Shown: positions 22,980 to 35,560, counted from the stretch's first letter. The stretch: 64,000 bases of DNA from Periconia sp. R9002 (GCA_023627715.1 JAMAHW010000001.1:992001-1056000), one strand, 5' to 3'. Notes: generated by a model not told the origin, from the sequence alone. Made by a program: numbers and translations.

Positions 22980-25900
22980 TTACATCCAAAACATCGTACC
23001 CGCAATACTATCATGCCAAGGATTTCCTACGCCACCATTTCCACCATTTCCGCCATTTCCACCATTTCCATTATACTTATAGAAGTCGTCTTTAACCCTG
23101 TCCTGCACCATCTTGTTCAACGCTTTGTTGATCGCCTTGGTGTCAGCGCGCTTCCTGTCTTCGAGATCTTTTTTGTCTTTGCGGCTCTCGCGAGCTTTGC
23201 GGTACAGCTCAACGAGCTCTTTCTTCTTCTTATCCAGTTCCGTCTTGAGGTTCGGGTCGTCGCCGATGTAATACTTGCGGACGTACAAGCGTGCGCGTTC
23301 GCAGAGGTGATCAGCGTAGTATGCCGGCGCCGCATACGAAACCCCAGTGGTGGCGCGGACGTAGGAGAAGCAAAGCGCATGAGTCTACATCTGGTTAGCG
23401 AACTTTGTACAAAAAGAAATGTATAGGTTGCAAAGGTACTCACCAAATCGCGAAGGCGCTGAAGACTCATGTTCGGGATTTCATCCACTACCACGAAGTA
23501 GTGCGCCGGTTTGACCGTCCCCTTGAGACCAATGTGCGACTGGAGGAAGAAGTCTTGATAATACGGTGAGGTGACCAGTCTATCCACACAGGTTCCAGGG
23601 AGAGTATTTCCATTGCCCCATTGATCTCCATTCCTATCATCCTCCACGTAGAAACGGGTGTGGTGGCGCTTTCCGACAACTACAGCAGTGATGTTGACAT
23701 TTGTCTGGAGTTTCAATTGTCCTGCTAGCTCCCGGTAAGCCGAGCGGATGGCAGCGATTTCGATAGCTTTGACATCGTCGTATTGACCGGCGCTCACACC
23801 GTCGCGGTAGTAGATGATGTTTGTGGGCAGGTTTCTGTGGATCTTGTGCCAGTCTTGGAGGCGTTCGCGTACCATTGGTCCGACCGAGTAGATGATCTAA
23901 GTGTGATTGTTAGATTTAGATGCCAAACTTTGGAAGAGAAAGCACTTACCTCTTTGTCATCCCTATCCTCCAGCTGAAGACGGACAGATCCGAGGAACTT
24001 CCCTCCAGTTCTGTCGACCGATCCGACAATGCCAGCAATTGACGGCGTTCCGGGAAACGAACCTGAGCCTGCGTGAACGACATCGGCTCCTAAAACCATA
24101 GTGTCATTCGACAAGATCTGCTGCACGGTATCCACATAGTGGTTGACACCGCCGAGCTTGAGGTTAAACTTCATCGAAACGTTCTGCATGTAATCATTCA
24201 TTTTCCTGACTTTCTGCGCGAGACAAACCGTCTGAAGGCCATATTTGCGATCAGCTAAGTCTTTCAAGGTGGAGTAGATAGGGACACTCTTGGATCCCAT
24301 CGCGAAAATGACCAGAAAGGCACCCTTCTTCTTAGCATCTGCCAAAGCGCTATCAATGTTGTCATTTTGAACCACGATGTTCGGAAGTCTACTCGTCGGA
24401 GTGATCTGTATGCCGCAGTTGCTCATAGCTCTACCGACTTCGGCGGCATAGCTGTTCACGGTGTCGTTCTGGGCTCCAGATCCGATAATGAAGCAAAACC
24501 TGAAGTCATTTCGGCGAGTTGTCGTGAAGAATCCCGTAGCAGGGATTTTCCAACGTGATAGTGCCTTCCCCGACGCGCCATTTCGATAACGAGCAAGTGG
24601 AAACGGCAAGACGTCGTAAGGAACTTTCAACATGAAAGGCTCGATGTGAATCGGCGCCGATGAATCGATGCCCCCAGTCTATGATCGTGTTAGTGATACA
24701 TTCTTGCAAGACACTTTACTTCATTACACACCCCTACCTGAGTATTGGTAAAGCCAAGCGTTCTCAGTCCTTCTCCCTCGATATACTTTCGAGCCTCCAT
24801 CGGAGACCTAGCCGCTTGATTCACCATGGAAGCAGTCAATCTATCCGGAACGGGTCGTTTGTAAACTTGATATGGAACGATCCGCAGCTGCTCCTGAGCA
24901 AACCATATGGGATCAGCGGGAGATTTGCCTACATTGACCGCTCGACGACCCAGCATTGGTGCATTCACGTAAGCTGAGATATGTTAGTTGACATCCGCAA
25001 GTCGGCTTCTTTGACTCACTCTCTTTGAGATATTGTGCAACTTTGGAGTCTTTGGATTCTTTCACAAAATTTCCATTCTCATCCTTCTTGAACTTGCCCT
25101 CTTCATCCTTGATACGCTTCTGGAACGATAGATCTTCAATCATTTCATCTTCCGGGCTCAAGCCAGTCACCTTATAAGTCCTAGCTGTTTCAATCTGGTT
25201 CTCATCGCCGCCTGATTTCCCATCATTTTTTGTCTCGCGGCGCTTTGCTACGACAACAACGGTCAGGCCTTTCAATTCATTCGCAGCATTCGTGAAAGTG
25301 CCTCGATCAGCCAAGAATTCCGAAACCAAAATAGGTCGATAGAATGCACTAGTAGCGAGGTTGAAGTTGAGGATGATATTTCCCATTCCTTCCTTGATGT
25401 TATAGTAGTACCCGCGCATAATCTCTAGTGACTGAGAGGCGGGGCCATTCCCCCCAAAGTGCAAAGCATTTCGAGCTTTCTTAACGAAGAATTTGCTGGA
25501 AGACTGCTGGTGAACTTGGGCTGGATCGAAACGCTTGGACAGAATGATGTTCAAGCACTTGGAGATAATCTCGACGTTCACATGCCTGCAATCCTCCTTT
25601 CCCAGCGAATACCCTTGGAGATGCGCAATGCTATGAGCAGTGATATACCCGAGTCGCAGATCGTAAGTCTTGCCGGCAAAGGTGATAGTCTGGATTGGAG
25701 CAGAGTGTCCAGGTTGCATATTCTGTTCAAGCTTTTCCCAGGCCACAATGGTATCCATGGAATTAGTAGCGAATTTGTTGCGATTGTCAGCCAGGCAGGG
25801 CATATTGTCGATGGCGAGGTTGAAGATGCTTTTGGTTTTGCGACGGTCTTTCTCCTTGATGTCCGTGATTTGATATTCGTACAGCGTCTTGACTTTGATA

Positions 25901-26544
25901 TTGTATTCGAAATGGTTCGTGAGCATCGGACTACCGGCCTTTGTAGGAAGGAAATTCTTCCGCAAGGGGTACTTGGCATCCTTCACTTTCAAGGAAAGCT
26001 TGCCAGTTTCCATGTCTTTTGGCAAAGTCCAATTTTTGCCCATTGAAGGGCCACTGAGCACGGTGTCATCAGGTGAGGGATAGTGCAATACGCTCTGGGG
26101 ATCTTTCTCTTCAAAAGGCGATGCCGGAGAAGAGCCCGCACCCCCTGGCCTATGATTTGGTGGTCCTCGAGGTGCTGGGCGCTGAGGTGGTGGTCCTCGA
26201 GCGTTTCCTTCTGGTCGACGCATTTTGAGGGCCCCTTCTTTGCCTTGCCAGTACATGATGTAAGCCACAGCCTTGTCCAAATAACCTTCCTGCTGCATGA
26301 TTTGATAGAATTTGCCAGGCCTATTCGGCATGGACCTGGAACAAGACTTCACACTATGGTTCTGGTCACCACACCAAATGCATGGAGGATCGTCCCATGC
26401 TTGATAGATGCGGTCCCCATGTTTATCGGGCAGTTGCTGAGCTAGAGTGCCAACGTTAGCATCTTTGGTATTCCGGTAGTGGTTGAATTGTGAATTACCT
26501 GGACAATCTTTCGCCAAATGGTTTCCACCACAAAAGCAAGGCAT
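22980..26544 (-). CDS. AGO: Argonaute with N-terminal zinc knuckles
   Basis: Small-RNA-guided slicer of the RNA interference pathway. Exons 26544-25020, 24973-24738, 24678-23950, 23896-23444 and 23384-22980 give 1115 residues; lengths sum to a multiple of three. Residues 1-70 hold two Cys/His clusters: a degenerate one (C3, C5, H9, C14) and a canonical C-x2-C-x4-H-x4-C (C55, C58, H63, C68). A Pro/Gly-rich linker follows. The N, L1, PAZ and MID parts occupy roughly 170-640. The PIWI part shows VLGADVVHAG (D786), DKEII (E830), YYRDGVSAGQ (D862) and APAYYADHL (D1006), so the catalytic tetrad reads DEDD and slicing looks possible. A Lys/Glu-rich coiled coil and an NGG repeat precede the end GTMFWM. 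Confidence 0.93.
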
Positions 26545-27315
26545 CACGAAGACTTGTAATGTTCAGAAGAAGATGCAGAGTTCTTTTGAGTGAATTAGCT
26601 GTCAAAACGTACTGTTCTCTCCGTTGAGTGACACACTGTAAGACGAGAGACCTGAGGCTCTATATACCCTCCAAGTGTTACGACTGAACAAATATGAGTT
26701 GCTCCACAAACGACGCGTGTACCCACTCTCTGTCTCTGCGTTGGTCTGAGAGTTATTTGCGTATCGGGCATACGAATATGCAGGTCTTTGGCGCAAACAA
26801 CGAAAAGCGTGAATTGTATGGAGTGGGTTTAAGACAAGCGGTTTTAGCGCTTAGCGAATTGTTTGCCATGTTAGACCTACAGGAGCAAATAGGTGCCAGA
26901 CTGAAAGCAATATAGAAATTAAGCTCGTGTCTGGACGGGCTGCCTGCATGCACCAAACGATGACGTGGATTGTTGCTGCTATGCCGACCCGCACAAACAG
27001 CAGTTTCCGTGCAATTGCTGGTATAACACCAACTGCAAGCCGATTGCATAGGTCTCACATATGTCGGTATCCTTCTAGCTTCGTTCAAGATTGAGGAAAC
27101 TTGCGACGAGGGACAGGTCATTCCATGGTTTCAATGACGTGGTGTTCCGGTACTCCAGGCTATTCAACGATTGCTTCAGTATTCCCTAGCATATTTCCAT
27201 TCCGGTGAAACACCCCATTACATTTCAATTCGTGCTACGCAAACCAAGGATATCTCGTTAAACGCCTCCGCTATGCATCCGAAAATGACAAACAATATCG
27301 TGGAACTTCGCTCTT
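26545..27315. other. Argonaute upstream region with probable 5' UTR intron
   Basis: A GTACGT donor and CAAG acceptor on the minus strand delimit a likely 60-nt intron at 26612-26553, just before the Argonaute start. The sequence upstream of it is open in frame but holds no ATG, so I treat it as 5' UTR. The rest is the tail of the coiled-coil gene. Confidence 0.45.
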
Positions 27316-28208
27316 TCAGGTCTCAGGGTTCTTTTTTTGTTCTTCGTCTTCACTGCCTGGTCTGGCCTCCCAGCCTGCCAATACACGCAACACTCTGTTC
27401 TCTTCCTTTAGTTCTACGATCTCTCTCTTCAACACCATTTCGCTTTCTGCCTGTCCATTCAATGCATTTCTGGCATACTCGGCTACTCTTCCCAGCCCTG
27501 CTTGCCACTCGGCGTGTTCTAGCCTCATTTGCATGCTCGTGTTTCGCTCAGCGTCTAAAAGGCTTTGGTAGTGCTTGTGTAGAGATATGATGGCTTGTGT
27601 TTGAGTATATGCGTAAGGACGGAGTTTCTCGAGGAGAAGCGTGAGTGCGTTTTCGTAGTCAGTAAGAAGGGATGTGAGTTGCGTATTTGAAGAGTTGAGG
27701 GAAGAGATTGTTGTTTCAGCGTTCGCGAGTCTGGACTGGAGTTCTGCGATCTCAGCAGCGCGAGATGCAGCTGTCGATATAATTAGTATTCATTCGCAAC
27801 ATTGTTGCACATGTGATGTTCCTTACCATCTAGCTCCCCATTGACTTCTCTAATGCCCATTCCTCCGACACTGCCTCCATCCTCGGCAGCTCGCTGCCGT
27901 ATAGATTGCACGCCGTTGATTATGCCTGCAGTTTGTGCCCTGTTCTCGTCGAGCATCTGACTCAACTGCTGAACTACACTCCATAGGTAGTTCATATCTG
28001 TCTGCTGACCACCGCTCGGGAGCCCATTCACCATCGGTATGCCTCCGCCCCCTCCGTTGGTCTGCGGAGGTGGTGCATTTCCATTTCCTCCTCCACCCAT
28101 GATCATGCCATTCGTTTGTGAGCCGGCTTGTGAAGATGTTGGTGAGGGTGCGGAGCGGGGCATGTTAGGGTTCGACGAAGTGTCGAGAAAGGAGAAACTG
28201 TTGCTCAT
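27316..28208 (-). CDS. Coiled-coil protein of unknown function
   Basis: Exons 28208-27827 and 27770-27316 give 278 residues. The GTAAGG donor and GACAG acceptor join NGELD to AASRAAEIAELQ. The first 75 residues are low-complexity (Ser/Pro, then Gly/Asn runs). From about residue 80 the protein is helical with heptad-like spacing: NYLWSVVQQLSQMLDENRAQ, then EIAELQSRLANAETTISSLN, SLLTDYENALTLLLEKLRPY and VLKREIVELKEENRVLRVLA. The end is acidic and hydrophilic. It looks conserved and translated, but I cannot name it. It could be a structural or cytoskeletal adaptor. Confidence 0.82.
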
Positions 28209-28833
28209 GGCGGGCTAGATAGCTACACTTGCCACTAACTAGGGAGCGCGGAGGCGGCGTATGCGAGTCAAAGAGACGGTCCGAGGCGCGGAGTTCTGGT
28301 AGGCTAGCTGTTTGGGCTTTTGATTAAGGTGGTTTGGAGGGTACGTGTGTGATTGGTGGTGGGCTAATCGGCTCGCGTATAATGTGCTGGCGCTGAAATA
28401 ACCCGGCGATGCGATGTGTACCTGCAGCTTAATCAAGCGTCGCGCATCGCTTGTTTTGATATTTGAACGCTTCCAGCCGTCGCGCAATGTACAGTAATCC
28501 CAATGTCCACATGGATGGGTTCGGGGCGGTCCGACATTTCTCCGAATCTATTCCCCTTACGTGATTAGCTCCAAATCATGAACCTCAAACTGCATCACAG
28601 ATGGTCTATGTACAGAGGGGTGACACGCCGGGAAGTCACATATCGGGAAGACTAATAGGTTCTACGAGTTAGAAGCTCTACGACCTACGTGGTATTTCAG
28701 TGTAGTTATCTAATTTGTGTAACGCCTAGCACACTAGTACCCGATATTTGACCTCCCGGTGTCACCCCTCTGTACGATGATTCCATTTTGCATTAGTCTA
28801 TATCATTCTTTCGTCAAGTCACCACTTCAGTGT
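28209..28833. other. Intergenic region carrying a MITE
   Basis: Promoter side of the coiled-coil gene and 3' side of the isomerase gene; the 160-bp inverted-repeat element at 28613-28772 is listed separately. Nothing else seen. Confidence 0.6.
28613..28772. mobile_element. MITE with ~35-bp terminal inverted repeats and TA target sites
   Basis: The left end reads CAGAGGGGTGACACGCCGGG and the right end is its inverted copy with two bases missing and a few changes; pairing continues to ATATCGGG, about 35 bp on each side. Both ends are flanked by TA (28611-28612 and 28773-28774), the target duplication of Tc1/mariner and pogo/Fot1 elements. At 160 bp it has no coding capacity, so it is non-autonomous. 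It sits about 60 bp past the stop codon of the isomerase gene and so may be part of its 3' UTR. Confidence 0.85.
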
Positions 28834-30407
28834 TCAAGACTTCTGCTCATCCCCAATCTCGCAGAATGCCTTGAAGAGCACAAGACCTTCTCCATCTGTC
28901 GCCTCAGTTTCGCTCTCGACAACCACCTGTGCAGTGGCGCCAACGAAGAAAACATAGCCTTCTTCGACCTTCTCTGTTTTTGGTCCTACGCTAATGGTGC
29001 CTTTACCCTTTGTGCAGAGAATGATGCTTGGGCCTTGGATGGGGTCAAAAGTTGCCTTCGCAGCCGGCTTGTTCAGAGCTAGACGAACCACCGCAAATTC
29101 CGGAATGGGTGGGTCGTACAGCAAAGCAGATGAGTTGGAGCTGTAGGCAGGAGCGTTCAAAGTGACATAGGGATACTCGGATGGGGTCATCTTCTGCTCG
29201 CTGATGGGAGCATAAGAGTACGTCAGCATGCTGGTCAGGGTGTCCACATCCTTGAACTTCGGGGTGAAGCCGGCACGGACGACGTTGTCTGACGAGGCCA
29301 TGCATTCGATGATGTCGCCAGAGAGGTAGGCGTGGATATCATCCGCCTTGAGGAACATGGCTTCGCCGATCTCTAGTTTCACGTAGTTGAGGAAAAACTG
29401 AACAAACAGACCAATGTCACCAGGGAATTGACCGTTGAGTCGCACAACAAGATCAGCTAGCTCTTGCCCATCGTTGGAAGGGCCGCCGTTGCCGGCAAAG
29501 CTCGCTCCCTCAGATTTGGCAGCTTCCAAGAGCTCTTTGGAGGCCGATTCAAGGGCGCTTTGATCAGCGTTCATCAACTTGGTGAAGGCGGACTGAAGGG
29601 CTTTCTTGTTCGCTTGCTTTTCCTCTTCGTTTTCAGAAGTCTCTTTACCCTTGACTGTGGTCTCAAAGTTTTTGGCTTCTTCCTCACCAACCAACTTCCG
29701 GAAAGACGGAACATTTTGAAGGAAGTGAGAGATCTCAGCAAGAGGCCGGAAACCGCACAGACCGTCGAAGGGAGTGACGGCAATGGTCATTTCTGGCTTG
29801 TGGTTGTCATCTTTGCAAACATCAGTAAGAACTTCTGTGCAGCATCCCTTGGTATTCTAACCTGGATAATTTTTCGAGTCCCGAGCATGAAGCTGCTCAG
29901 CCAGTTTCTTGTTCGGATGGGCCTGGATACTGAGGGCTTTGTTGATGGACAAAACCTTAAACAAGAAAGGTAGCTTGTTCTCATAACGCTCAGCGATGTC
30001 CGTGGAGAGCAGTGCTTGGTTGTCTTGGACAAGCTCCAAAAGTGTACGTTGGGTCTCCAGATCCTTGGAAGGGAGCGAAGGATGTGTTCCCATCCATAGC
30101 TAACAAGATGAGCATACTCCTCTTGACTTGATTTTCGTAAACGCACCTCAGCATAAGGTTTCTCCTCGGCTATAGAAAAGTCACTTGCCGTGGCAGCAGC
30201 GAATTTAGCAGCAGCCGACGTCTTTCCAATCTTCCCTGGGCCTTTTCAGTATTCTATCACTGTGGAAGGTAGCAGCTGACACCTAAACAAATGACATACC
30301 CCAGTCGTAGCTGTTCACACCTGTAGCCGGGTCAACGTTGGGATTTTCACATGTTTCCAAGTAGCATTACCGCATTGAAGCCGAATAAGCGGTACTTGAA
30401 GAACCAT
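28834..30407 (-). CDS. PMI1: Mannose-6-phosphate isomerase, five exons
   Basis: Zinc enzyme interconverting fructose-6-phosphate and mannose-6-phosphate, feeding GDP-mannose for glycosylation and cell wall. Exons 30407-30371, 30320-30300, 30235-30147, 30099-29862 and 29810-28834 give 453 residues. The second exon is only 21 nt; splicing it in produces [23 protein letters not shown], the family N-terminus. Zinc ligands are recognisable in [18 protein letters not shown] (Gln, His), DDNHKPEM (Glu) and [20 protein letters not shown] (His). The C-terminal cupin region follows ([17 protein letters not shown]). The Lys/Glu-rich insert at roughly 190-230 is normal in fungal enzymes. Confidence 0.96.
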
Positions 30408-30722
30408 CGTGTGCGATTACAGTTGGATCGGAATTTTTTGGAGTCAAGAAAAGAATACCTTGCTCAGTTCCACCTGTAGTCCCAACATCCCCCGCATAGC
30501 GGGGTGGAAATAAGATCCTTAGTCATCCGCGCTTAGCCCGACTTAGCTGGGGTGCAGGCATCGGCGAGAGGTGGCTGCGGCTCACAAGCATTCAATGATA
30601 CACACACCTTCTTCCTGCGTTCCCGTATCCTCTTCCGTCTCCCACAATTGTTTCTCTATGCACTTCTGTAGCCGGTCGATGCGGTAGTGGATGAGGCAGG
30701 GACGAAGAATCGTTTCCGAATC
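30408..30722. promoter_or_regulatory. Divergent promoter region, PMI1 / SGF29
   Basis: 315 bp between two divergent housekeeping genes. No specific site recognised. Confidence 0.4.
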
Positions 30723-32880
30723 ATGGCTGCACGCAGTCGACCCCGCGCCGGGCAACTGAAGGATGAGATTGATGAGGAACGGTCTCTTTGGAATCAAATT
30801 AAAGCCGACGGGCGGCGATTTGATCAGCTCATGGTAAGAGAGTATATAGTCTTGTTCTCAGCATCCTATACCGGTTATTCCAAAATTAATCCACCTTCAA
30901 CTTTGGAGTCGGAATGACCCGCCTCAATTCCCCATCGGAACATCAACTTACCACGCCCTGATCAAGTCCTTGTCCGTGGAGGATATGTGTCGCAACAATC
31001 GTTATACACGAAAAACTCGCAAATTTCAGATCAATTATCGTAATCACATCAATTCCGCCATATTGCATGCTCGCGACATTACGACGTTCGTCACACGGGA
31101 CATACAGCAAAACAGACGAGACACAGCAGCACTCCGGGATCAATTATCTGAGACTGCCAAAAGAAAACGATTTATGACTTCAAATCGATGCATAGATTTT
31201 CCGGCCTGATCCTCATGTTTCACACATTCTTCACAGCCCCCATAACAGCCTCCTACGCCTAGCTTTGCACGCCCTCTTCATCACTTATGTAAATTTCACG
31301 TATGAAGATTTCTTAACTGACTTTCAAAAAGGCCCGTTCCGACGACCTGCAGAAGAAGATACTTGAGCTCGATGCCGAACAAGCTGCACGGATAAGTGAG
31401 TTCTCCAATCTTCACCAACCCCAGATTCTGACCATCTTCCCAACAGCGCGGGGCGACTCCCCTTCGACAAGAATCGACGCAGAACTCGACGCAAGCCTAC
31501 GAGAGAATATCAAACTCTCGGAAGAAATGCTGACACTCGTCAAATCCGAACGGGGCAACGACATCTGCGAACAGCTTAGTATTCTCTCCGCACTGCGTTC
31601 CGCCGACACAGACAGCTCGACGTCGCGGGCCACCACCACAGGGAAATCGCGCGACCGGCAGAACAAGCGCAAACTCACCGACGCCATCGACGACCGCGAT
31701 AGCATTGCCGCGGACAGCCCGGTGGCACCGAGTCCCAAGATCCCAAGTAAGGAGCGGCTGATGCAGAAAAGTGGCGGAAGCAGGGCCGGAAGTGTGCCGG
31801 CGGGACGGGAGAGCAGCGTAAAGGTCGAGGAGGATAGTGAGCATGTCAAGGGTAAGGGGAAGCGTTCTTCTATCTCTCGTTCTTCGTCCAAGCGGGCTTC
31901 CGCCCCGAAGGGGGGCTCGCGCTAAGGAGGGGGGATGTATTCCTGCCTACTGGACCTTTCTTCTTCGTCTCTTCCTCCTACTACATTCTCTTTCGGCCAG
32001 TATTACCATCACATGATACCCCAGGGAGGAAATCTGTCTTTTCTTTTACTGTTTCTTTCAGTCTCCTACTTCTGTCATCTTCTACCTTACTCTACTCTAC
32101 TCTACCTACCACTCTGAAATGTCACAACCCAAAAAAGTCCATTCATGTATCTTCCCACGTCTTCCCTCCCCCTTCCCCTCTCACAGGAAAAAAAAACAAC
32201 CCCCGGTCTTCACAAATAGCCCACACCCAACAACGAAAAAAAAGAAAGAACACCATTTCTAACATCAACCCACCCGGCACCCAACAGACCCGAAACCGCG
32301 ACTCCACGTGCACACCGAAGTCCTCTACCGCAACCCCAAAGCCTCGAAACCGCCGACCTCGGAAGGCGAAGGCATCCTCTGCCGCGTAACGAGCGTAATC
32401 GGCGAAGGCAAGCAACGCCGCTACGAAATCATCGACGCAGACCCCGAACCCCCCACCCCGGCGGTGCCCTACCGCGCCAGCGTAAACCACCTCGTCCCCA
32501 TCCCGCCCGCGAGCCAAAACATGACACTCCCGGACCTCGCCCGCGGCAAGAACGTGCTCGCGCTGTACCCGAGCACCACGACCTTTTACAAAGCCGAGGT
32601 CGTGGCTGCGTGGCGCGGGAAGAGCGATGGGGCTGGGAGCAGTAATGGTGGAGCGGGGGGAAGTGAGCGAGGCGCGAGTGAGAAAGCGGAACGGAGCGGC
32701 GCGGATAAAGAGAAAGAAAAGGGGGGTGGTGGTGTGGTTGTGAAGAAGGAGAAGAATGGGGGTGGGAATGCGGGGCAGGATTTGGGAGAGGAGTGGGTGA
32801 GGTTGAGGTTTGAAGGCGAGGATGAGGCGGATAGGGAGATGAGTGTTGAGAGGAGGTATGTTTTGCCTGATCGGGCTTGA
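30723..32880 (+). CDS. SGF29: SAGA-associated factor 29, tandem Tudor
   Basis: Chromatin reader of the SAGA acetyltransferase complex; its C-terminal double Tudor binds methylated H3K4. Exons 30723-30833, 31332-31395, 31447-31851 and 32288-32880 give 390 residues. The N-terminal helices read DEERSLWNQIKADGRRFDQL, then DDLQKKILELDAEQAARI. A Ser/Lys-rich linker follows. The Tudor part shows TEVLYRNPKASKP, GEGILCRVTSVIGEGKQRRYEIIDADPEPP, NVLALYPSTTTFYKAEVV and VRLRFEGEDE. Introns one (498 nt) and three (436 nt) are long for this window. If intron three is retained, the frame closes at 31923 and the Tudor domains are lost. Confidence 0.88.
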
Positions 32881-33833
32881 CGAGGGAGGGACGGGGGTTG
32901 TTGGGTGTCGTCGTGGGGCCTTTGTTTATGAGGGGGTGAGGAAAGATTGATTAGTTGATATTGATTAGATAGATGGGTGTGTTGCCCGTGGCTTGAGAGC
33001 AGCGCTGGGTTTGAGATGAAGGATGGTGGAAGGAAGGAAAGGTACATATCTATATACGGCTTAATGCGGCGTTTATTATTGGCTGTCGACCCTGTTATTG
33101 TTCTTCTTTTTTGTGACTGATATCCGTAGTCTCGCATCAATGCATGCAGACACCAACAACACGTACTCACAAGAAGAACCATTAAACACTTGAGAAGAAT
33201 TTCATGCATATCCATACGAATCATCTATCAGACACACACACACGTACACACTCCTAGACCGAACATTCTCCTTGATACACACGCAGACCGAAATGTACAA
33301 CGCCACACCTTCATTGACTCAGCACACCAAGGCGACAAAACACCAAAGCCAAAGAGATGAAATGAACATCAATAAGGAACAAGGGGACGGAAAACACAGC
33401 AACGATAAGTAAAAAAACAACAACCTCTTAAACAATCCGTTCGAGTCAAGGATTGTTTGGGAGAGGAAGGGGGTATCATAACCCTTTCGTGCCGTCGATC
33501 CAAATTACATATAGGCCGCCGTCGCCGTCGCCACGAAGCGCGCCCACACACGCGTTGTGTATAAGAGCGTGTGCGGGAGAGAGTGGAAGAATCGAAAGAT
33601 AACACGGGTCCATTTCTTCTCTTCATTCCCTCTTTCCGAGGAAAATAAATGAAGAACAGCACCGACTAATGTTGAGTGGTGGTAATTAGAAGGGGATATT
33701 GGATGTAAACGAGAGGCAGCACTATTACAGGATACAAGCTAAAGGAAGCTGGAAGAAGCGGGTATATGCAGAGGGACGGGAGAGGCTTGCGCATACAATC
33801 GTTCGGGGGTGGGAGGGGCGGAAAGCAGGTCAT
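32881..33833. other. Convergent intergenic region, 950 bp
   Basis: Lies between the 3' ends of SGF29 (+) and the ARF gene (-). Contains purine/pyrimidine-rich and short CA-rich stretches (33228-33250). No gene recognised. Confidence 0.5.
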
Positions 33834-34727
<894 letters not shown>

Positions 34728-34780
34728 GGCTGCTATGGAGCTGTGTTATCAACGGTTGGTGGAGTTGGTGTAGCCGTGCC

Positions 34781-34809
34781 GAGTCGAGTCGAGTCGAGTC
34801 GAGTCGAGT
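34781..34809. repeat. (GAGTC)n microsatellite
   Basis: Nearly six perfect GAGTC units, about 55 bp upstream of the ARF start codon, so probably in its 5' UTR. Confidence 0.9.
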
Positions 34810-35530
34810 AGAGAGGTGGTGGTATACGGCGCTGTGCTCGAGTCCTGCTCAATCGGTCAATTACGGCCCAGGGCAGCGAGAGAGGGCGATTTGGATTATT
34901 ATGGGTGCGGGGAGGCGGCAGAGGGTAAAAGTAAAGTAAATGAGAGAGTGAGATGGGACGAGGCACGAAACTTCAGGGTGAAACAGATGCAGGCGCGTCG
35001 CAGATCCGTCCAATGGCGGGCCCTTTCCAAAAAGGGAATCCGCGCGAATCCCACAAGCTTAACATTCACGAGCCTCCATCCATTCATTGCTGGGCCACAA
35101 GCACTCCAACTCCGTAGTCTTGACGACTCGTTGCTTGTTCATCTCCTCCTTTTCATTATCATTGTGTACTTCTGTCCTCTCCATCTCTACGGCCCCCCGT
35201 CCGATACGTGCTTCCGCTTCCCCTATACATCTCCACTCATCTCCTTATATTTGCTAAGGATAAGGGGCTCACACAGTAGCAGCAGTGCAATGCAATGGTA
35301 ATCAATTTGGCGCATCAGACTAACTGGGTATTGGGAGACAGTTTGTGTGCGGCCTGCAGTAGTGTACCCGCTTAGTACTGCCGTATCACAATGTGACGAC
35401 TGCTAATCTAACGCTGCAGGTACCTGATCATTATAGGCACCATCACCGCTACTACTCTACACGACCGTGCGTACGTGAGCGCTCTTCTAACCGATAGGTG
35501 GTTATTCAACACCACAAACAACAATAATAA

Positions 35531-35546
35531 CAACAACAACAACAAC
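35531..35546. repeat. (CAA)n microsatellite
   Basis: Five CAA units preceded by AATAAT, just past the stop codon of the glycosyltransferase gene. Confidence 0.8.
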
Positions 35547-35560
35547 TCGATCTTCAGCAT

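Larger units (their letters stand above)
34728..35560. other. Intergenic region with simple repeats
   Basis: Upstream of the ARF gene and downstream of the glycosyltransferase. Holds a GAGTC pentamer array and a CAA array, listed separately. Open frames across 34816-35301 look non-coding. Confidence 0.5.

Noticed and set aside
26602..26796. Possible extra coding exon upstream of Argonaute
   Set aside because: It joins in frame but has no ATG and no conserved motif.
34816..35301. 161-codon plus-strand frame upstream of ARF6
   Set aside because: Composition is like untranslated leader, with poly-Leu/Ile from T-rich sequence and no homology.
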